This document shows positions 42,162 through 50,649 of a stretch of DNA of 64,000 nt, piece by piece. A model generated the notes under the pieces. The model was given only the letters and a program-made list of their open reading frames with translations. It ran no database searches and was not told the origin of the DNA. Source of the stretch: JAUWVG01 sp964633715. GTDB taxonomy: Bacteria > Acidobacteriota > Aminicenantia > Aminicenantales > Aminicenantaceae. Both the position numbers and the translations under genes were made by a program. The stretch lies in NCBI GenBank assembly GCA_964633715.1, contig CAZWHQ010000003.1, forward strand, positions 1 through 64,000, given 5' to 3'. The first letter of the stretch is position 1. Each line of letters opens with the position of its first letter.

Positions 42162-43616
42162 ATGATTCGTGAGCCATTGATATTCGAAATAAGCGGAGAA
42201 GGGAAGAAAGGATTCCGGCTCCCTCCTCTTGATGTTCCTGCAGCAACAGATCTCCTGAATGAAGTTCCTACCCGTGAGAAGGTTGAGGGATTCCCACAAG
42301 TATCAGAAACAGAGATTGTCAGGCATTTTACGCGGCTTTCTCAAACAAACTACTGTGTTGACCTTGGTTTTTATCCCCTGGGCTCCTGCACCATGAAGTA
42401 CAATCCAAAAATCAATGAGAAAGTGGCTGCCATGGCTTCATTTGCCAACACACACCCATTCGTCCCTTTAAAATTTAGTCAGGGGAATCTTGAAATCCTG
42501 AAGACAACAGAGGAGCTGCTGGCCGAAATTACTGGGATGGAGGCCTTCACTCTTCAACCAACAGCTGGTGCCCAGGGAGAATTGACCGGAATGCTCCTAA
42601 TCCGGGCGTATCTAGAGGATATGGGTAATCCGAGAAAAATTGTCCTTATTCCGGATTCGGCTCATGGAACTAATCCATCCAGTGCTCACCTTAGTGGTTA
42701 TAGAGTTCAAGAGGTAAAATCAAATGAAAGGGGGACGGTTGATGTCGACGACTTAGCCCAGGCTATGTCTGAAGATGTAGCGGCACTGATGATCACAAAT
42801 CCCAACACTCTTGGAGTCTTCGAAGACGAAATAAAAAAGATTGCCGAAATTGTCCACTCTAAGGGTGGCCTGGTCTATATGGATGGGGCCAATATGAATG
42901 CTCTGATTGGGCACAGCCGTCCCGGGGATATGGATGTCGATGTTATTCATCTCAATCTTCACAAGACGTTTTCAACACCTCATGGGGGGGGAGGCCCTGG
43001 TTCAGGTCCTGTGGGCATCAAGAGCTTTTTGGAACCTTATCTTCCCATTCCGTTGATAAAGAGGAAAGGGGAGGTTTTGAATCTGAATTTTGACCGTCCT
43101 AAAACTATTGGCAGAGTCAGAAGCTTTTATGGAAATTTTTTAGTGGTCGTCAAGGCACTGGCTTATATTCTCTCCTTAGGCCCCAAAGGGTTGAATGAGG
43201 TGGCGGAGATGGCTGTTCTTAACGCCAATTATATCCGGAAGAACCTGGAGAAAGAATATTTTCTAAAATACAATACGCCCACACTTCATGAGTGTGTTTT
43301 CTCTGATAAATTTCAAAAAGAAAACAATGTGCTGAATATTGATATTGCGAAACGTCTGATTGATTACGGAGTGCACCCACCGACGATGTCCTTTCCATTG
43401 ATCGTGCATGGGGCTTTGATGGTAGAGCCGACAGAGACAGAGAGTCGGCGTGATCTCGATATGTTTATCACGGCCATGAAGAGTATTGCCAAGGAGGCCA
43501 AAGAAGATCCTGAGGTACTCAAATCAGCGCCCCACTCTTCTTATGTCCGGCGTTTGGATGAAACAACAGCCGCACGCCAACCCGTTTTAAAATGGACTCC
43601 AGAGAAAACAGATTAA
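42162..43616 (+). CDS. gcvPB: Glycine dehydrogenase (decarboxylating) subunit 2
   Basis: 484 residues. This C-terminal P-protein half binds pyridoxal phosphate on Lys268 in HLNLHKTFSTPHGGGGPG. Other markers are FYPLGSCTMKYNPKINEK, AGAQGELTGMLLIRAY and PDSAHGTNPSSAHLSGY. It begins 10 bases after gcvPA and ends two bases before the glyQ ATG. Confidence 0.96.
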   Translation: MIREPLIFEISGEGKKGFRLPPLDVPAATDLLNEVPTREKVEGFPQVSETEIVRHFTRLSQTNYCVDLGFYPLGSCTMKYNPKINEKVAAMASFANTHPFVPLKFSQGNLEILKTTEELLAEITGMEAFTLQPTAGAQGELTGMLLIRAYLEDMGNPRKIVLIPDSAHGTNPSSAHLSGYRVQEVKSNERGTVDVDDLAQAMSEDVAALMITNPNTLGVFEDEIKKIAEIVHSKGGLVYMDGANMNALIGHSRPGDMDVDVIHLNLHKTFSTPHGGGGPGSGPVGIKSFLEPYLPIPLIKRKGEVLNLNFDRPKTIGRVRSFYGNFLVVVKALAYILSLGPKGLNEVAEMAVLNANYIRKNLEKEYFLKYNTPTLHECVFSDKFQKENNVLNIDIAKRLIDYGVHPPTMSFPLIVHGALMVEPTETESRRDLDMFITAMKSIAKEAKEDPEVLKSAPHSSYVRRLDETTAARQPVLKWTPEKTD

Positions 43617-43618
43617 AC

Positions 43619-44467
43619 ATGTCTTTGCAAGAACTTATCTTGAATCTCCAAAAATTTTGGGCCGGTCAGGGATGTTATATTGCTCAACCTTACGACGTGG
43701 AGGTCGGTGCAGGCACGATGACTCCTGATACTTTTTTTAGAGTTCTGGATGACCGCTCGTGGAATGTGGCCTACATCCAGCCTTCACGGAGACCTGCTGA
43801 CGGCCGGTATGGTGAAAATCCCCATCGTGTCCAGAAACATCACCAGTGCCAGGTCATCATGAAACCTTCTCCCCAGAACATTCAGGATATCTATTTAAAA
43901 AGCCTTGCGGCTCTGGGGATCGAAATCCAGGATCATGATATCCGCTTTGATGAGGATGACTGGGAGTCTCCAACTATCGGTGCCTGGGGTGTGGGATGGC
44001 AGGTTTTACTTGATGGCCTGGAAATCAGTCAGTTCACTTATTTTCAGCAGGCTGGTGGTATTGACTGTTTTCCTGTGCCGGTGGAAATCACATATGGCCT
44101 GGAGAGGCTGGAGATGTTCCTGGAAGGAAAAGATGATATGTATGACCTCCAGTGGTCAGAAGATGTCACTTACAGGGAGCTCCGCTATCGTGAGGAAAAA
44201 GAATTCTCAGAGTATAATTTTAATCAGGCCGACATAAAGCTCCTCCGGAAGTCTTTTAATATGTATACCAAAGAAGCCCAGAAACTCATTGAAAAAAATC
44301 TTCTTTTACCGTCCTATGATATGTGCCTGAAGTGTTCTCATCTGTTCAACCTTCTGGATTCCAGGGGAGCAGTGAGTGTAACCGAAAGAGTTAAGCTGAT
44401 TGCCGAGATCCGTGGACTTGTCAATCAAATCGCTCAAAAATTCACGTCTAAGGAGCCCAAGCTCTGA
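43619..44467 (+). CDS. glyQ: Glycyl-tRNA synthetase alpha subunit
   Basis: 282 residues from ATG 43619, where the family N-terminus SLQELILNLQKFWAGQGC begins; the longer frame to 43592 overlaps gcvPB and is rejected. Features: GAGTMTPDTFFRVL, RYGENPHRVQKHHQ (motif 2), YGLERLEMFLE (motif 3). It forms the alpha2beta2 bacterial GlyRS with GlyS. Placement inside the glycine cleavage operon couples glycine use in translation with its breakdown. Confidence 0.96.
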   Translation: MSLQELILNLQKFWAGQGCYIAQPYDVEVGAGTMTPDTFFRVLDDRSWNVAYIQPSRRPADGRYGENPHRVQKHHQCQVIMKPSPQNIQDIYLKSLAALGIEIQDHDIRFDEDDWESPTIGAWGVGWQVLLDGLEISQFTYFQQAGGIDCFPVPVEITYGLERLEMFLEGKDDMYDLQWSEDVTYRELRYREEKEFSEYNFNQADIKLLRKSFNMYTKEAQKLIEKNLLLPSYDMCLKCSHLFNLLDSRGAVSVTERVKLIAEIRGLVNQIAQKFTSKEPKL

Positions 44468-46530
44468 TGGAATTTCTGCTGGAAATTAACACGGAGGAGA
44501 TCCCCGCATCCCATGTCCATGCGGCCCTCTCTCAGATTGAAGAAAAACTTCAGAATGAGCTTCGGTCTGCTGGCATCCGGGTGTTTAAATTAGAGACATA
44601 CGGAACATGCCGGAGGCTTATTGTGATGGGGAATTTTGGGGAACACCAGAAAGATAAAGTCGATTTAGTTGTTGGACCACCAAAATCTGTGGCCTTTTTG
44701 CCAGATGGCAAGCCGTCTCCTGCGGCCCTGGGATTTGCTAAGTCCCAGGGAGTGAATATCAATTCACTTGAAGTGGTTGCGACAAAAAAGGGCGAATATA
44801 TTGGCCTAAATAAAGTCAGCAAAGGAAAAATGACAAAAGACATTCTGGCAAATGTTCTGCCTCGGATTGTCGAGTCCCTCTCTTTTCCCAAAATGATGAG
44901 ATGGGGGAGTAATCCGATGCGTTTTTCACGCCCCATAAAAAATATCTTGTGCCTTTTTGGTCATAAACGACTGAAATTTTCTTTGGCTGGGATGGATTCT
45001 TCAGACTCAACAACAGGTCATAAAATTTATTTTCCACAAAAAATAAGGGTAAAAACCATATCTCAATACAAGGAAGCGTTAAGAAAGAAAAAAGTCATCA
45101 TTGATCCCCACAAACGAAAGAAAATGATTGTGGACCAATCGAAGAAGAAATTGGCCTCTTTGGATGCTCAGCTGTTCGAGGATGCTCAGCTGATGGACAA
45201 ACTCTGCTATGATGTCGAGTTTCCCTATGTTTTTTTGGGTTCGTTTCCTCAAGAGTACCTCCGTCTGCCTATTGAAGTATTGAGTACAGCCATGAAAGTT
45301 GGCCAAAACCTTTTTTCCGTGGTCAAAAATCGAAGGCAGATCCCATATTTTCTGGGAGTGGCAGATGCCTTTAAGGATGTGAAAGCTCTTATCAAAAAGG
45401 GCAATGCTCGTGTCTTAAAAGCCCGGCTGGAAGATGCCAAATTTTTCTGGGATCAAGATATTAAAATTCCCTTAAAAAAGAGGGCTGGAGGATTGCATCA
45501 GATAATTTTTCAGGAAAAACTGGGTACTTATGAGGAAAAAGTTGAAAGACTAAAGAAAATCGCTGTTTACATTGCAGGAAAGCTGGAACTTGGCAATGAG
45601 AAAAAAGCGGTCAATGAAACGGCTGAACTGTGCAAAATTGATCTTCTTACAGAAATGGTCAGAGAGTTTCCCTCGCTTCAGGGGCGTATAGGAGGTTTGT
45701 ACGCAAAACATGAAGGTTATTGCCAGGAAGTATGGAAAGGAATTTATGAACATTATATGCCCCAAGGTCTGGAGGAAGCTTCCCCCTCCAGTTTAAGTGG
45801 TGCAATCCTTTCTTTGGCTGACAAAATGGATTCAATCGTGGGTGTATTTGGAATAGGTGAAGAAGTGTCGGGATCAAAAGATCCGTTTGGACTGCGGCGG
45901 AATGCCCAGGGTGTCTGTAAAATTATTCTTGATAAAAAGCTGAATTTTTCTTTTTATCGGCTGTGCGATAAGGTGATCGCCGTTTATGGAGAGAACCTAG
46001 AGAAAGGAAAGAAGGAACTCAGAACACAATGTAGTGAGTTTTTTAGAAATCGGCTGCAGTATATTTTTGAAAAAATGGATTATCGCTATGACCTTGTCAA
46101 TGCTGCGCTGGCAACGGGCATCGACAACATCTATTTCACTTATCTTAAAGTCAAAGCTCTGGATAGTCTTAAGGACAGCCCTCAATTTGAACCTCTTATT
46201 CATATCGCTAAAAGAGTCAACAACATCCTTCGAGATCAGCCGAAGTACAAGGTGAATTCAGAGATTTTATTTGAAAAGGAAGAAAGGGAACTCTACACCA
46301 CATTCACAATAATAAGAGATAATGTTCTTCCTCTGCTGACTGTGGGCAATTATTCTCAAGCTCAGAAGATGATTTTTCGTATCCGGTCATCGATTAATAC
46401 GTTTTTTGATGAAGTGATGGTGATGACTGAAGATAAAAGAGCCAAGCGGAATCGACTTGCTCTCCTTCAAGAAATCAGCAAACTTTTTTTCCGTATTGCC
46501 GATTATTCCAAGATAGTCATCGAGGGATAG
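44467..46530 (+). CDS. glyS: Glycyl-tRNA synthetase beta subunit
   Basis: 687 residues, full length. LLEINTEEIPASHVHAAL at the N-terminus, the B3/B4-like HD region with RIGGLYAKHEGYCQEV, and the C-terminal DALR-like domain with FFDEVMVMTEDKRAKRNRL are standard. The A of its ATG is the last base of the glyQ stop (TGATG), so the subunits are translationally coupled. It ends 10 bases from the convergent FHA gene, with only a weak T-rich stretch in between. Confidence 0.96.
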   Translation: MEFLLEINTEEIPASHVHAALSQIEEKLQNELRSAGIRVFKLETYGTCRRLIVMGNFGEHQKDKVDLVVGPPKSVAFLPDGKPSPAALGFAKSQGVNINSLEVVATKKGEYIGLNKVSKGKMTKDILANVLPRIVESLSFPKMMRWGSNPMRFSRPIKNILCLFGHKRLKFSLAGMDSSDSTTGHKIYFPQKIRVKTISQYKEALRKKKVIIDPHKRKKMIVDQSKKKLASLDAQLFEDAQLMDKLCYDVEFPYVFLGSFPQEYLRLPIEVLSTAMKVGQNLFSVVKNRRQIPYFLGVADAFKDVKALIKKGNARVLKARLEDAKFFWDQDIKIPLKKRAGGLHQIIFQEKLGTYEEKVERLKKIAVYIAGKLELGNEKKAVNETAELCKIDLLTEMVREFPSLQGRIGGLYAKHEGYCQEVWKGIYEHYMPQGLEEASPSSLSGAILSLADKMDSIVGVFGIGEEVSGSKDPFGLRRNAQGVCKIILDKKLNFSFYRLCDKVIAVYGENLEKGKKELRTQCSEFFRNRLQYIFEKMDYRYDLVNAALATGIDNIYFTYLKVKALDSLKDSPQFEPLIHIAKRVNNILRDQPKYKVNSEILFEKEERELYTTFTIIRDNVLPLLTVGNYSQAQKMIFRIRSSINTFFDEVMVMTEDKRAKRNRLALLQEISKLFFRIADYSKIVIEG

Positions 46531-46540
46531 AGACGGTTTT

Positions 46541-46987
46541 TTAGTCGTCGTGGAAGGATTTTTTCGTCTTTAATAGATCATCGATGTCGACAGTCATAGT
46601 CTGTAGGCCGTCATCCTGATCTAAAGTGACAAGTTTTAGGACGATCTCTCCGATCTGAAACTCATCTCCAGAATTGATTGCCTTTTTTCCCTTTTTTAGA
46701 TGAATTTTTGGTTTTATGACAACACCGTTTGAACTTCCGAGGTCTATGATCGTATAGCTTTGTTTGTCATAGCTGACCTTTAGGTTGGCATGCTTTCTGG
46801 ACACTGTGCCTGAGTTGAACCGAATTTCACACAGAGGATCTCGTCCCATAACATTGTTACCGCATTGGAGGTCAAAGATTTTTCCGGTTGTGTCTCCAGT
46901 ATCTGCGTTACCGTGGACTATCATCAGCTGAACGATCTTGTCAGACTCACACGTTTCCGCTTTTTTCCTGAAAAGTACCATAATCAC
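46541..46987 (-). CDS. FHA-domain protein
   Basis: 148 residues. The forkhead-associated domain (about 40-125) shows MGRDPLCEIRFNSGTVSRKHANL and DLGSSNGVVIK, the Arg, Ser, His and Asn positions that read phosphothreonine. No other domain is attached. It is the last gene of a PilZ - K+ channel - FHA operon. A Hanks-type kinase in the same window (33379-35004) could be the source of the phosphothreonine, but this is speculative. Confidence 0.9.
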   Translation of the reverse strand: MIMVLFRKKAETCESDKIVQLMIVHGNADTGDTTGKIFDLQCGNNVMGRDPLCEIRFNSGTVSRKHANLKVSYDKQSYTIIDLGSSNGVVIKPKIHLKKGKKAINSGDEFQIGEIVLKLVTLDQDDGLQTMTVDIDDLLKTKKSFHDD

Positions 46988-47017
46988 ACTCTATTTATAA
47001 TAATTAGATATTTAGTT

Positions 47018-47626
47018 CTATTCATACTTTTTCTTTCGCTGAATGTCAATGTAGAGTGAGATCAGCATCGTAAAGAGAAGAAGAACAAATCCCAGTCCGA
47101 ACATGATCTCTCCCATAATAAAGAGTTTGGATATCCAATGTGTCGGGGTTATATCACCGTATCCGACTGTTGTGATTGTGACAAAGCTGTAATAAAGCAT
47201 GTCGAAGTAAGGAAATACAGAGGGGGCCTGGATGACAAAGGCTTTTCCGTTGAGGAGGATTTGGAGCCCTCGAAAGATGGTGGCAAAACTGATCACACCG
47301 CCCATATATTTTATGAGTGCACCAATTATCTCTGCACGCATTTCCGGCACGGTTGTGATGTCGATCATGCCACGTTTTTTTTCCAATTTTTCGTGACCGA
47401 ACACCGACAGAAAAATATCTCCAAAAAGAACATAGATATAGAATATCGCGATACAGATACTTAGAACGGATATGTATTTAAAAGGGATATACAGGAGGAG
47501 GATGGGTACGATCCAGAAGATTAAAAAATGGACAATGATAGCAGCAATTTCATTCAGTTTATCTGCAATTTTGAATTCAAATTCTGACAGTTTGTTGAGG
47601 ACTGAGACCCAAATGTTCAGGATCAT
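47018..47626 (-). CDS. Ion channel with K+ selectivity filter
   Basis: 202 residues with four hydrophobic segments: two near the N-terminus (about 27-48 and 52-75) and a pore module with helices around 108-125 and 163-190. The filter TVGYGD in SFVTITTVGYGDITPTHW is the potassium signature. There is no RCK/TrkA-N domain. Its start overlaps the PilZ stop by four bases (47623-47626) and FHA follows 30 bases later, so the channel sits between a c-di-GMP receptor and a phosphopeptide reader. Confidence 0.88.
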   Translation of the reverse strand: MILNIWVSVLNKLSEFEFKIADKLNEIAAIIVHFLIFWIVPILLLYIPFKYISVLSICIAIFYIYVLFGDIFLSVFGHEKLEKKRGMIDITTVPEMRAEIIGALIKYMGGVISFATIFRGLQILLNGKAFVIQAPSVFPYFDMLYYSFVTITTVGYGDITPTHWISKLFIMGEIMFGLGFVLLLFTMLISLYIDIQRKKKYE

Positions 47627-48024
47627 TCTTCATCCTTCTTGCTATACTTCCATTCCAATGTTTTGAGCCTATCAAATACTTCAGAACTATTGAGCCCATC
47701 CATATCTCCATAGGGATTAAACTGAATGCCAACTTGATATTTGTAACTGAATCCCGGATTGGATACGATCCATTTAACTTTTCCGATCATGTGAAAGGAG
47801 CCGTCTTTTTCATGGTAGGACACTTTTATATTCAGCTTAGTATTAACTTTAAGATTTTTTTGTGTTAGAAATCTCAGCCCTCCAAGGCTTATATCCAAGA
47901 TGGGACAGTATTCATCTTCATAATTGGGAGAAGAGAAGAGGAGCCCGGATTTTTTATAGCTCAGTGTGGCTCCGGGGATTTCAAATCGATAACATTCTCT
48001 TTTTTCTTTCCCTTTAAAAACCAT
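47623..48024 (-). CDS. PilZ-domain protein (c-di-GMP receptor)
   Basis: 133 residues forming a single PilZ domain. RECYRFEIPG gives the R-x3-R motif at the N-terminus and LDISLGGLRFL gives the D-x-S-x2-G motif, the residues that wrap cyclic di-GMP. It is the first gene of the PilZ - channel - FHA operon on the minus strand. A role in controlling the channel by c-di-GMP is inferred from linkage only. Confidence 0.88.
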   Translation of the reverse strand: MVFKGKEKRECYRFEIPGATLSYKKSGLLFSSPNYEDEYCPILDISLGGLRFLTQKNLKVNTKLNIKVSYHEKDGSFHMIGKVKWIVSNPGFSYKYQVGIQFNPYGDMDGLNSSEVFDRLKTLEWKYSKKDEE

Positions 48025-48121
48025 AGTTTTATTTATCTGACTTCAGAAAAACCAGTATCTCTACTCAAGAATAAATGAAATCAAGACTTAAAGTCAAATA
48101 AATACGAAACCCCTAATTACC

Positions 48122-48189
48122 AAAAGAATTAATTGGGGACAGTCCCCACTTTTTTCAAAAAGTGGGGACTGTCCCCAATTAATTCTTTT
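48122..48189. repeat. Perfect 33-bp inverted repeat (hairpin, REP/terminator-like)
   Basis: 48122-48154 and 48157-48189 are perfect reverse complements (AAAAGAATTAATTGGGGACA then GTCCCCACTTTTT), separated by two bases. Each arm contains the sub-palindrome GGGGACAGTCCCC. The A/T-flanked stem could stop transcription from both sides: the frdA operon ends here and the PilZ operon starts beyond. Perfect symmetry over 68 bp also fits a mobile REP/RAYT-type palindrome. No transposase is in the window. Confidence 0.8.
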
Positions 48190-48207
48190 AAGCGAGGCTC
48201 CAAATTT

Positions 48208-49875
48208 TTATCGAAGGGTGCCTTCATAGCAGGCGGTCAGCTGTCTTTTCCTCACATCTTCAGGGGTGTAGGAGGGGAGAAGAACAGGGGCGATCCGGTC
48301 TGTTTTGATTTTTGCTTTTTTCAGTTCCGATTCGTATGTGTTGATGTGCTCCAAACTGAGTTTGCCGAGTTTGACCTTTTTAGCGTATTCCGCGGCAAAT
48401 TTTCCTGCTCTGCGGCCGAAAACATTATAGTCGAGGACAGAATTGCCCATCAAGCGGTTCCGTCCGTGGACTCCCCCTGAGGCTTCACCAGCCACATACA
48501 ATCCGGGAATATTGGTTTCGCATTTAGCATTGCTTTCGACACCGCCGTTTTGGTAGTGAAGAGAGGGGTAAATCAACATGGGTTCTGTTCTGATATCGAT
48601 CCCGTAACGGATGAACTGGCGCAGCATGGCAGGGAACTGCTTTTCAATATATCCATCGCCTTGAAGCATTTCGATAAGTGGAGAATCTAACCAGACTCCT
48701 ACTCGACCGCTGGGCGTTACAATGCCATTGTTTTTTTCAACACATTCTCTAATGATGGCCGAACTTTCCACGTCTCGGGGTTCTCGAGGGAAAACAAAAA
48801 GTTCGCCGTTTTTGTTTAGAGGCTGGCCTCCCGCGCCACGAATCTTTTCTGTGATGAGAAAACCGGCGATCTGTTCAGGGAATACAGAACCAGTGGGATG
48901 GTATTGAACGGAATCCATAAACAGAAGTTTACCCCCTGCTCTGTAGGACATCATCAATCCATCACCCGTAGCGCCGTAGTGATTTGTGGTGTCAAAACCT
49001 CTGATATGGAGCCGGCCGTATCCGCCCGTGGCATTGATGGTGGCCTTGGCTTTGACAATAAAATATTCTTCAGTTTCCATATTGTACAGAATTCCACCCG
49101 CACAGCGGCCGCGGCTATCTAGAATAAGTTCGACAACCGGCATGAATTCGAGTACATTGATGTTTTTGGGATGATTCCGTACTTCGTCCATCAAGGTGCG
49201 CATGATGATAGCGCCCGTGTAATCACGGCAGGAATGCATCCTTTTTCTGGATGTCCCGCCCCCGTGAAGGACCATCAGTGATCCATCTTCAAGCTTATCC
49301 CAAACAACGCCCAAATCTTCGAGCCACTTGACAACTTCGGGGCCGTCTTCAGTCAGTGCTCGTACAAGTTCGGGTTTGTTGTCGAAATGACCACCTCCCA
49401 TGGCATCAAGATAGTGTTGGGGAGGGGAATCTGTGGCAGAAACAGCGGCCTGCATGCCGCCTTGAGACATCATGGAATTGGCATCACCAAGTCGGAGTTT
49501 TGTCGATATAATCGAATTGGCTCCATTCTGCATGGCGATAATCGCGGCCGCACAACCGGCACCACCACCGCCGATAATCAAGAGGTCTGTTTCATAATCG
49601 GGATTGGTGAGATCAAACATTCCAGGCTTGATCCGGGAATGGGATTCCAGCATCTCGGCCACTTCTGTCGTAAGAAGTTCTCCTTTATTGGGGCCAATGC
49701 GGATTTTTCGTTTAGATTCAGGCTTGTAATCCGGATGAAACTTCGAGAGGACGACCTCTCTTTCTTTTGCATCCATAGCAGGAAATACAGGTTTTCCCGT
49801 CTTGGCAAGCTCGAACCTCTTGTTGCGGGATTTTGTGACTTTGTCGAGTGAATCTGTCATGTATTCTGGATACAT
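48208..49875 (-). CDS. Fumarate reductase/succinate dehydrogenase flavoprotein-type subunit
   Basis: 555 residues. The FAD-binding motif DLLIIGGGGAGCAAAI begins near residue 73, after an unusual ~70-residue N-terminal extension. The active-site region MDSVQYHPTGS (histidine) and the ATGDGLMMSYRAGG and GEASGGVHGRNRLMGNSVLDY blocks are those of the FrdA/SdhA/TfrA family that interconvert fumarate and succinate. No membrane anchor gene (FrdCD/SdhCD) is nearby, so the enzyme is probably soluble, like thiol:fumarate reductase. It is the last gene of the 13-gene operon, 39 bases after FrdB. Which direction it runs is not readable from sequence. Confidence 0.87.
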   Translation of the reverse strand: MYPEYMTDSLDKVTKSRNKRFELAKTGKPVFPAMDAKEREVVLSKFHPDYKPESKRKIRIGPNKGELLTTEVAEMLESHSRIKPGMFDLTNPDYETDLLIIGGGGAGCAAAIIAMQNGANSIISTKLRLGDANSMMSQGGMQAAVSATDSPPQHYLDAMGGGHFDNKPELVRALTEDGPEVVKWLEDLGVVWDKLEDGSLMVLHGGGTSRKRMHSCRDYTGAIIMRTLMDEVRNHPKNINVLEFMPVVELILDSRGRCAGGILYNMETEEYFIVKAKATINATGGYGRLHIRGFDTTNHYGATGDGLMMSYRAGGKLLFMDSVQYHPTGSVFPEQIAGFLITEKIRGAGGQPLNKNGELFVFPREPRDVESSAIIRECVEKNNGIVTPSGRVGVWLDSPLIEMLQGDGYIEKQFPAMLRQFIRYGIDIRTEPMLIYPSLHYQNGGVESNAKCETNIPGLYVAGEASGGVHGRNRLMGNSVLDYNVFGRRAGKFAAEYAKKVKLGKLSLEHINTYESELKKAKIKTDRIAPVLLPSYTPEDVRKRQLTACYEGTLR

Positions 49876-49914
49876 CTGAAACTCCTTATCGAGGTAAGTG
49901 AATTATCATAGAAT

Positions 49915-50634
49915 TTATTCCGTATCTCGGGCATAATAGAGCTTTCTTAGCTCTTTTTCTTCCATCTTCATCAGTTTTTTAAGCTCTTTGTCAAATTTTT
50001 TACTTTTAACTTCGCGAATTCTCTTTTTCAGTTGTTTGCTCTCTGGGGCAAGATAACGTCCGTAGAGCCGTTTAGCGAGCATCCCAACGTTGTATTGGAC
50101 GATCTCTGCAGGGCAGCGGATTGCACAGAGGCCGCAACTCAGACAATCAAAGGACAGATCCATACAACGTTCGATATCTCCCTGCATGGCGGCCTGGATG
50201 TAGTCCATGACTTCCAGATCCTGCGGGCAGGCTTTTGTGCATGTGTTGCATGCGACACACCGGAAAACTTCAGGGTACAGCTTCTGTATAGTGGCGACAT
50301 TCGGTTGGATTTTTTCTAAATTGTAGATGGCCTTTTGTCCGGGGAATGAGGGAAGCTGTGCCAACCACATTTCGTCTTCCACTATTGTTGTGCAGGCCAA
50401 TCCCGTATAAATTTTGTAATCCCCAGGAAGCCTGTAGACGGTTGCACAGGCTCCACAGAATCCTTCTCGACAACCGGCTCCTCGTTTGATCAGGTATCCC
50501 GCATATTCGATAGCTCCCATGATGGTGGCGTCGGCAGGGACTTTATGAGCTTTTCCCATGATATAAACGGTTGCCATTTTCTTTTCGGGAGTAGTAGTTT
50601 TTGCCTTCTTTGTTGCTGCTTTTTTTGTTGCCAT
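49915..50634 (-). CDS. Fumarate reductase iron-sulfur subunit-like protein
   Basis: 239 residues. After a Lys/Ala-rich N-terminal tail (MATKKAATKKAKTTT) come a [2Fe-2S] ferredoxin domain (GCREGFCGAC...LACTT) and two cluster motifs, RCVACNTCTKACP and DCLSCGLCAIRCP. Unlike standard SdhB/FrdB, whose third cluster is [3Fe-4S], both motifs here have four Cys, predicting two [4Fe-4S] clusters. It wires electrons to the adjacent flavoprotein. A basic C-terminal helix follows (QLKKRIREVKSKK). It lies 15 bases from the FAD/NAD reductase gene. Confidence 0.86.
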   Translation of the reverse strand: MATKKAATKKAKTTTPEKKMATVYIMGKAHKVPADATIMGAIEYAGYLIKRGAGCREGFCGACATVYRLPGDYKIYTGLACTTIVEDEMWLAQLPSFPGQKAIYNLEKIQPNVATIQKLYPEVFRCVACNTCTKACPQDLEVMDYIQAAMQGDIERCMDLSFDCLSCGLCAIRCPAEIVQYNVGMLAKRLYGRYLAPESKQLKKRIREVKSKKFDKELKKLMKMEEKELRKLYYARDTE

Positions 50635-50649
50635 CTTGCTGTCTCCTTT

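Noticed and set aside
48133..48480. Plus-strand frame beginning in the 33-bp hairpin
   Set aside because: Its N-terminus is translated hairpin sequence and the rest is antisense to the flavoprotein gene.
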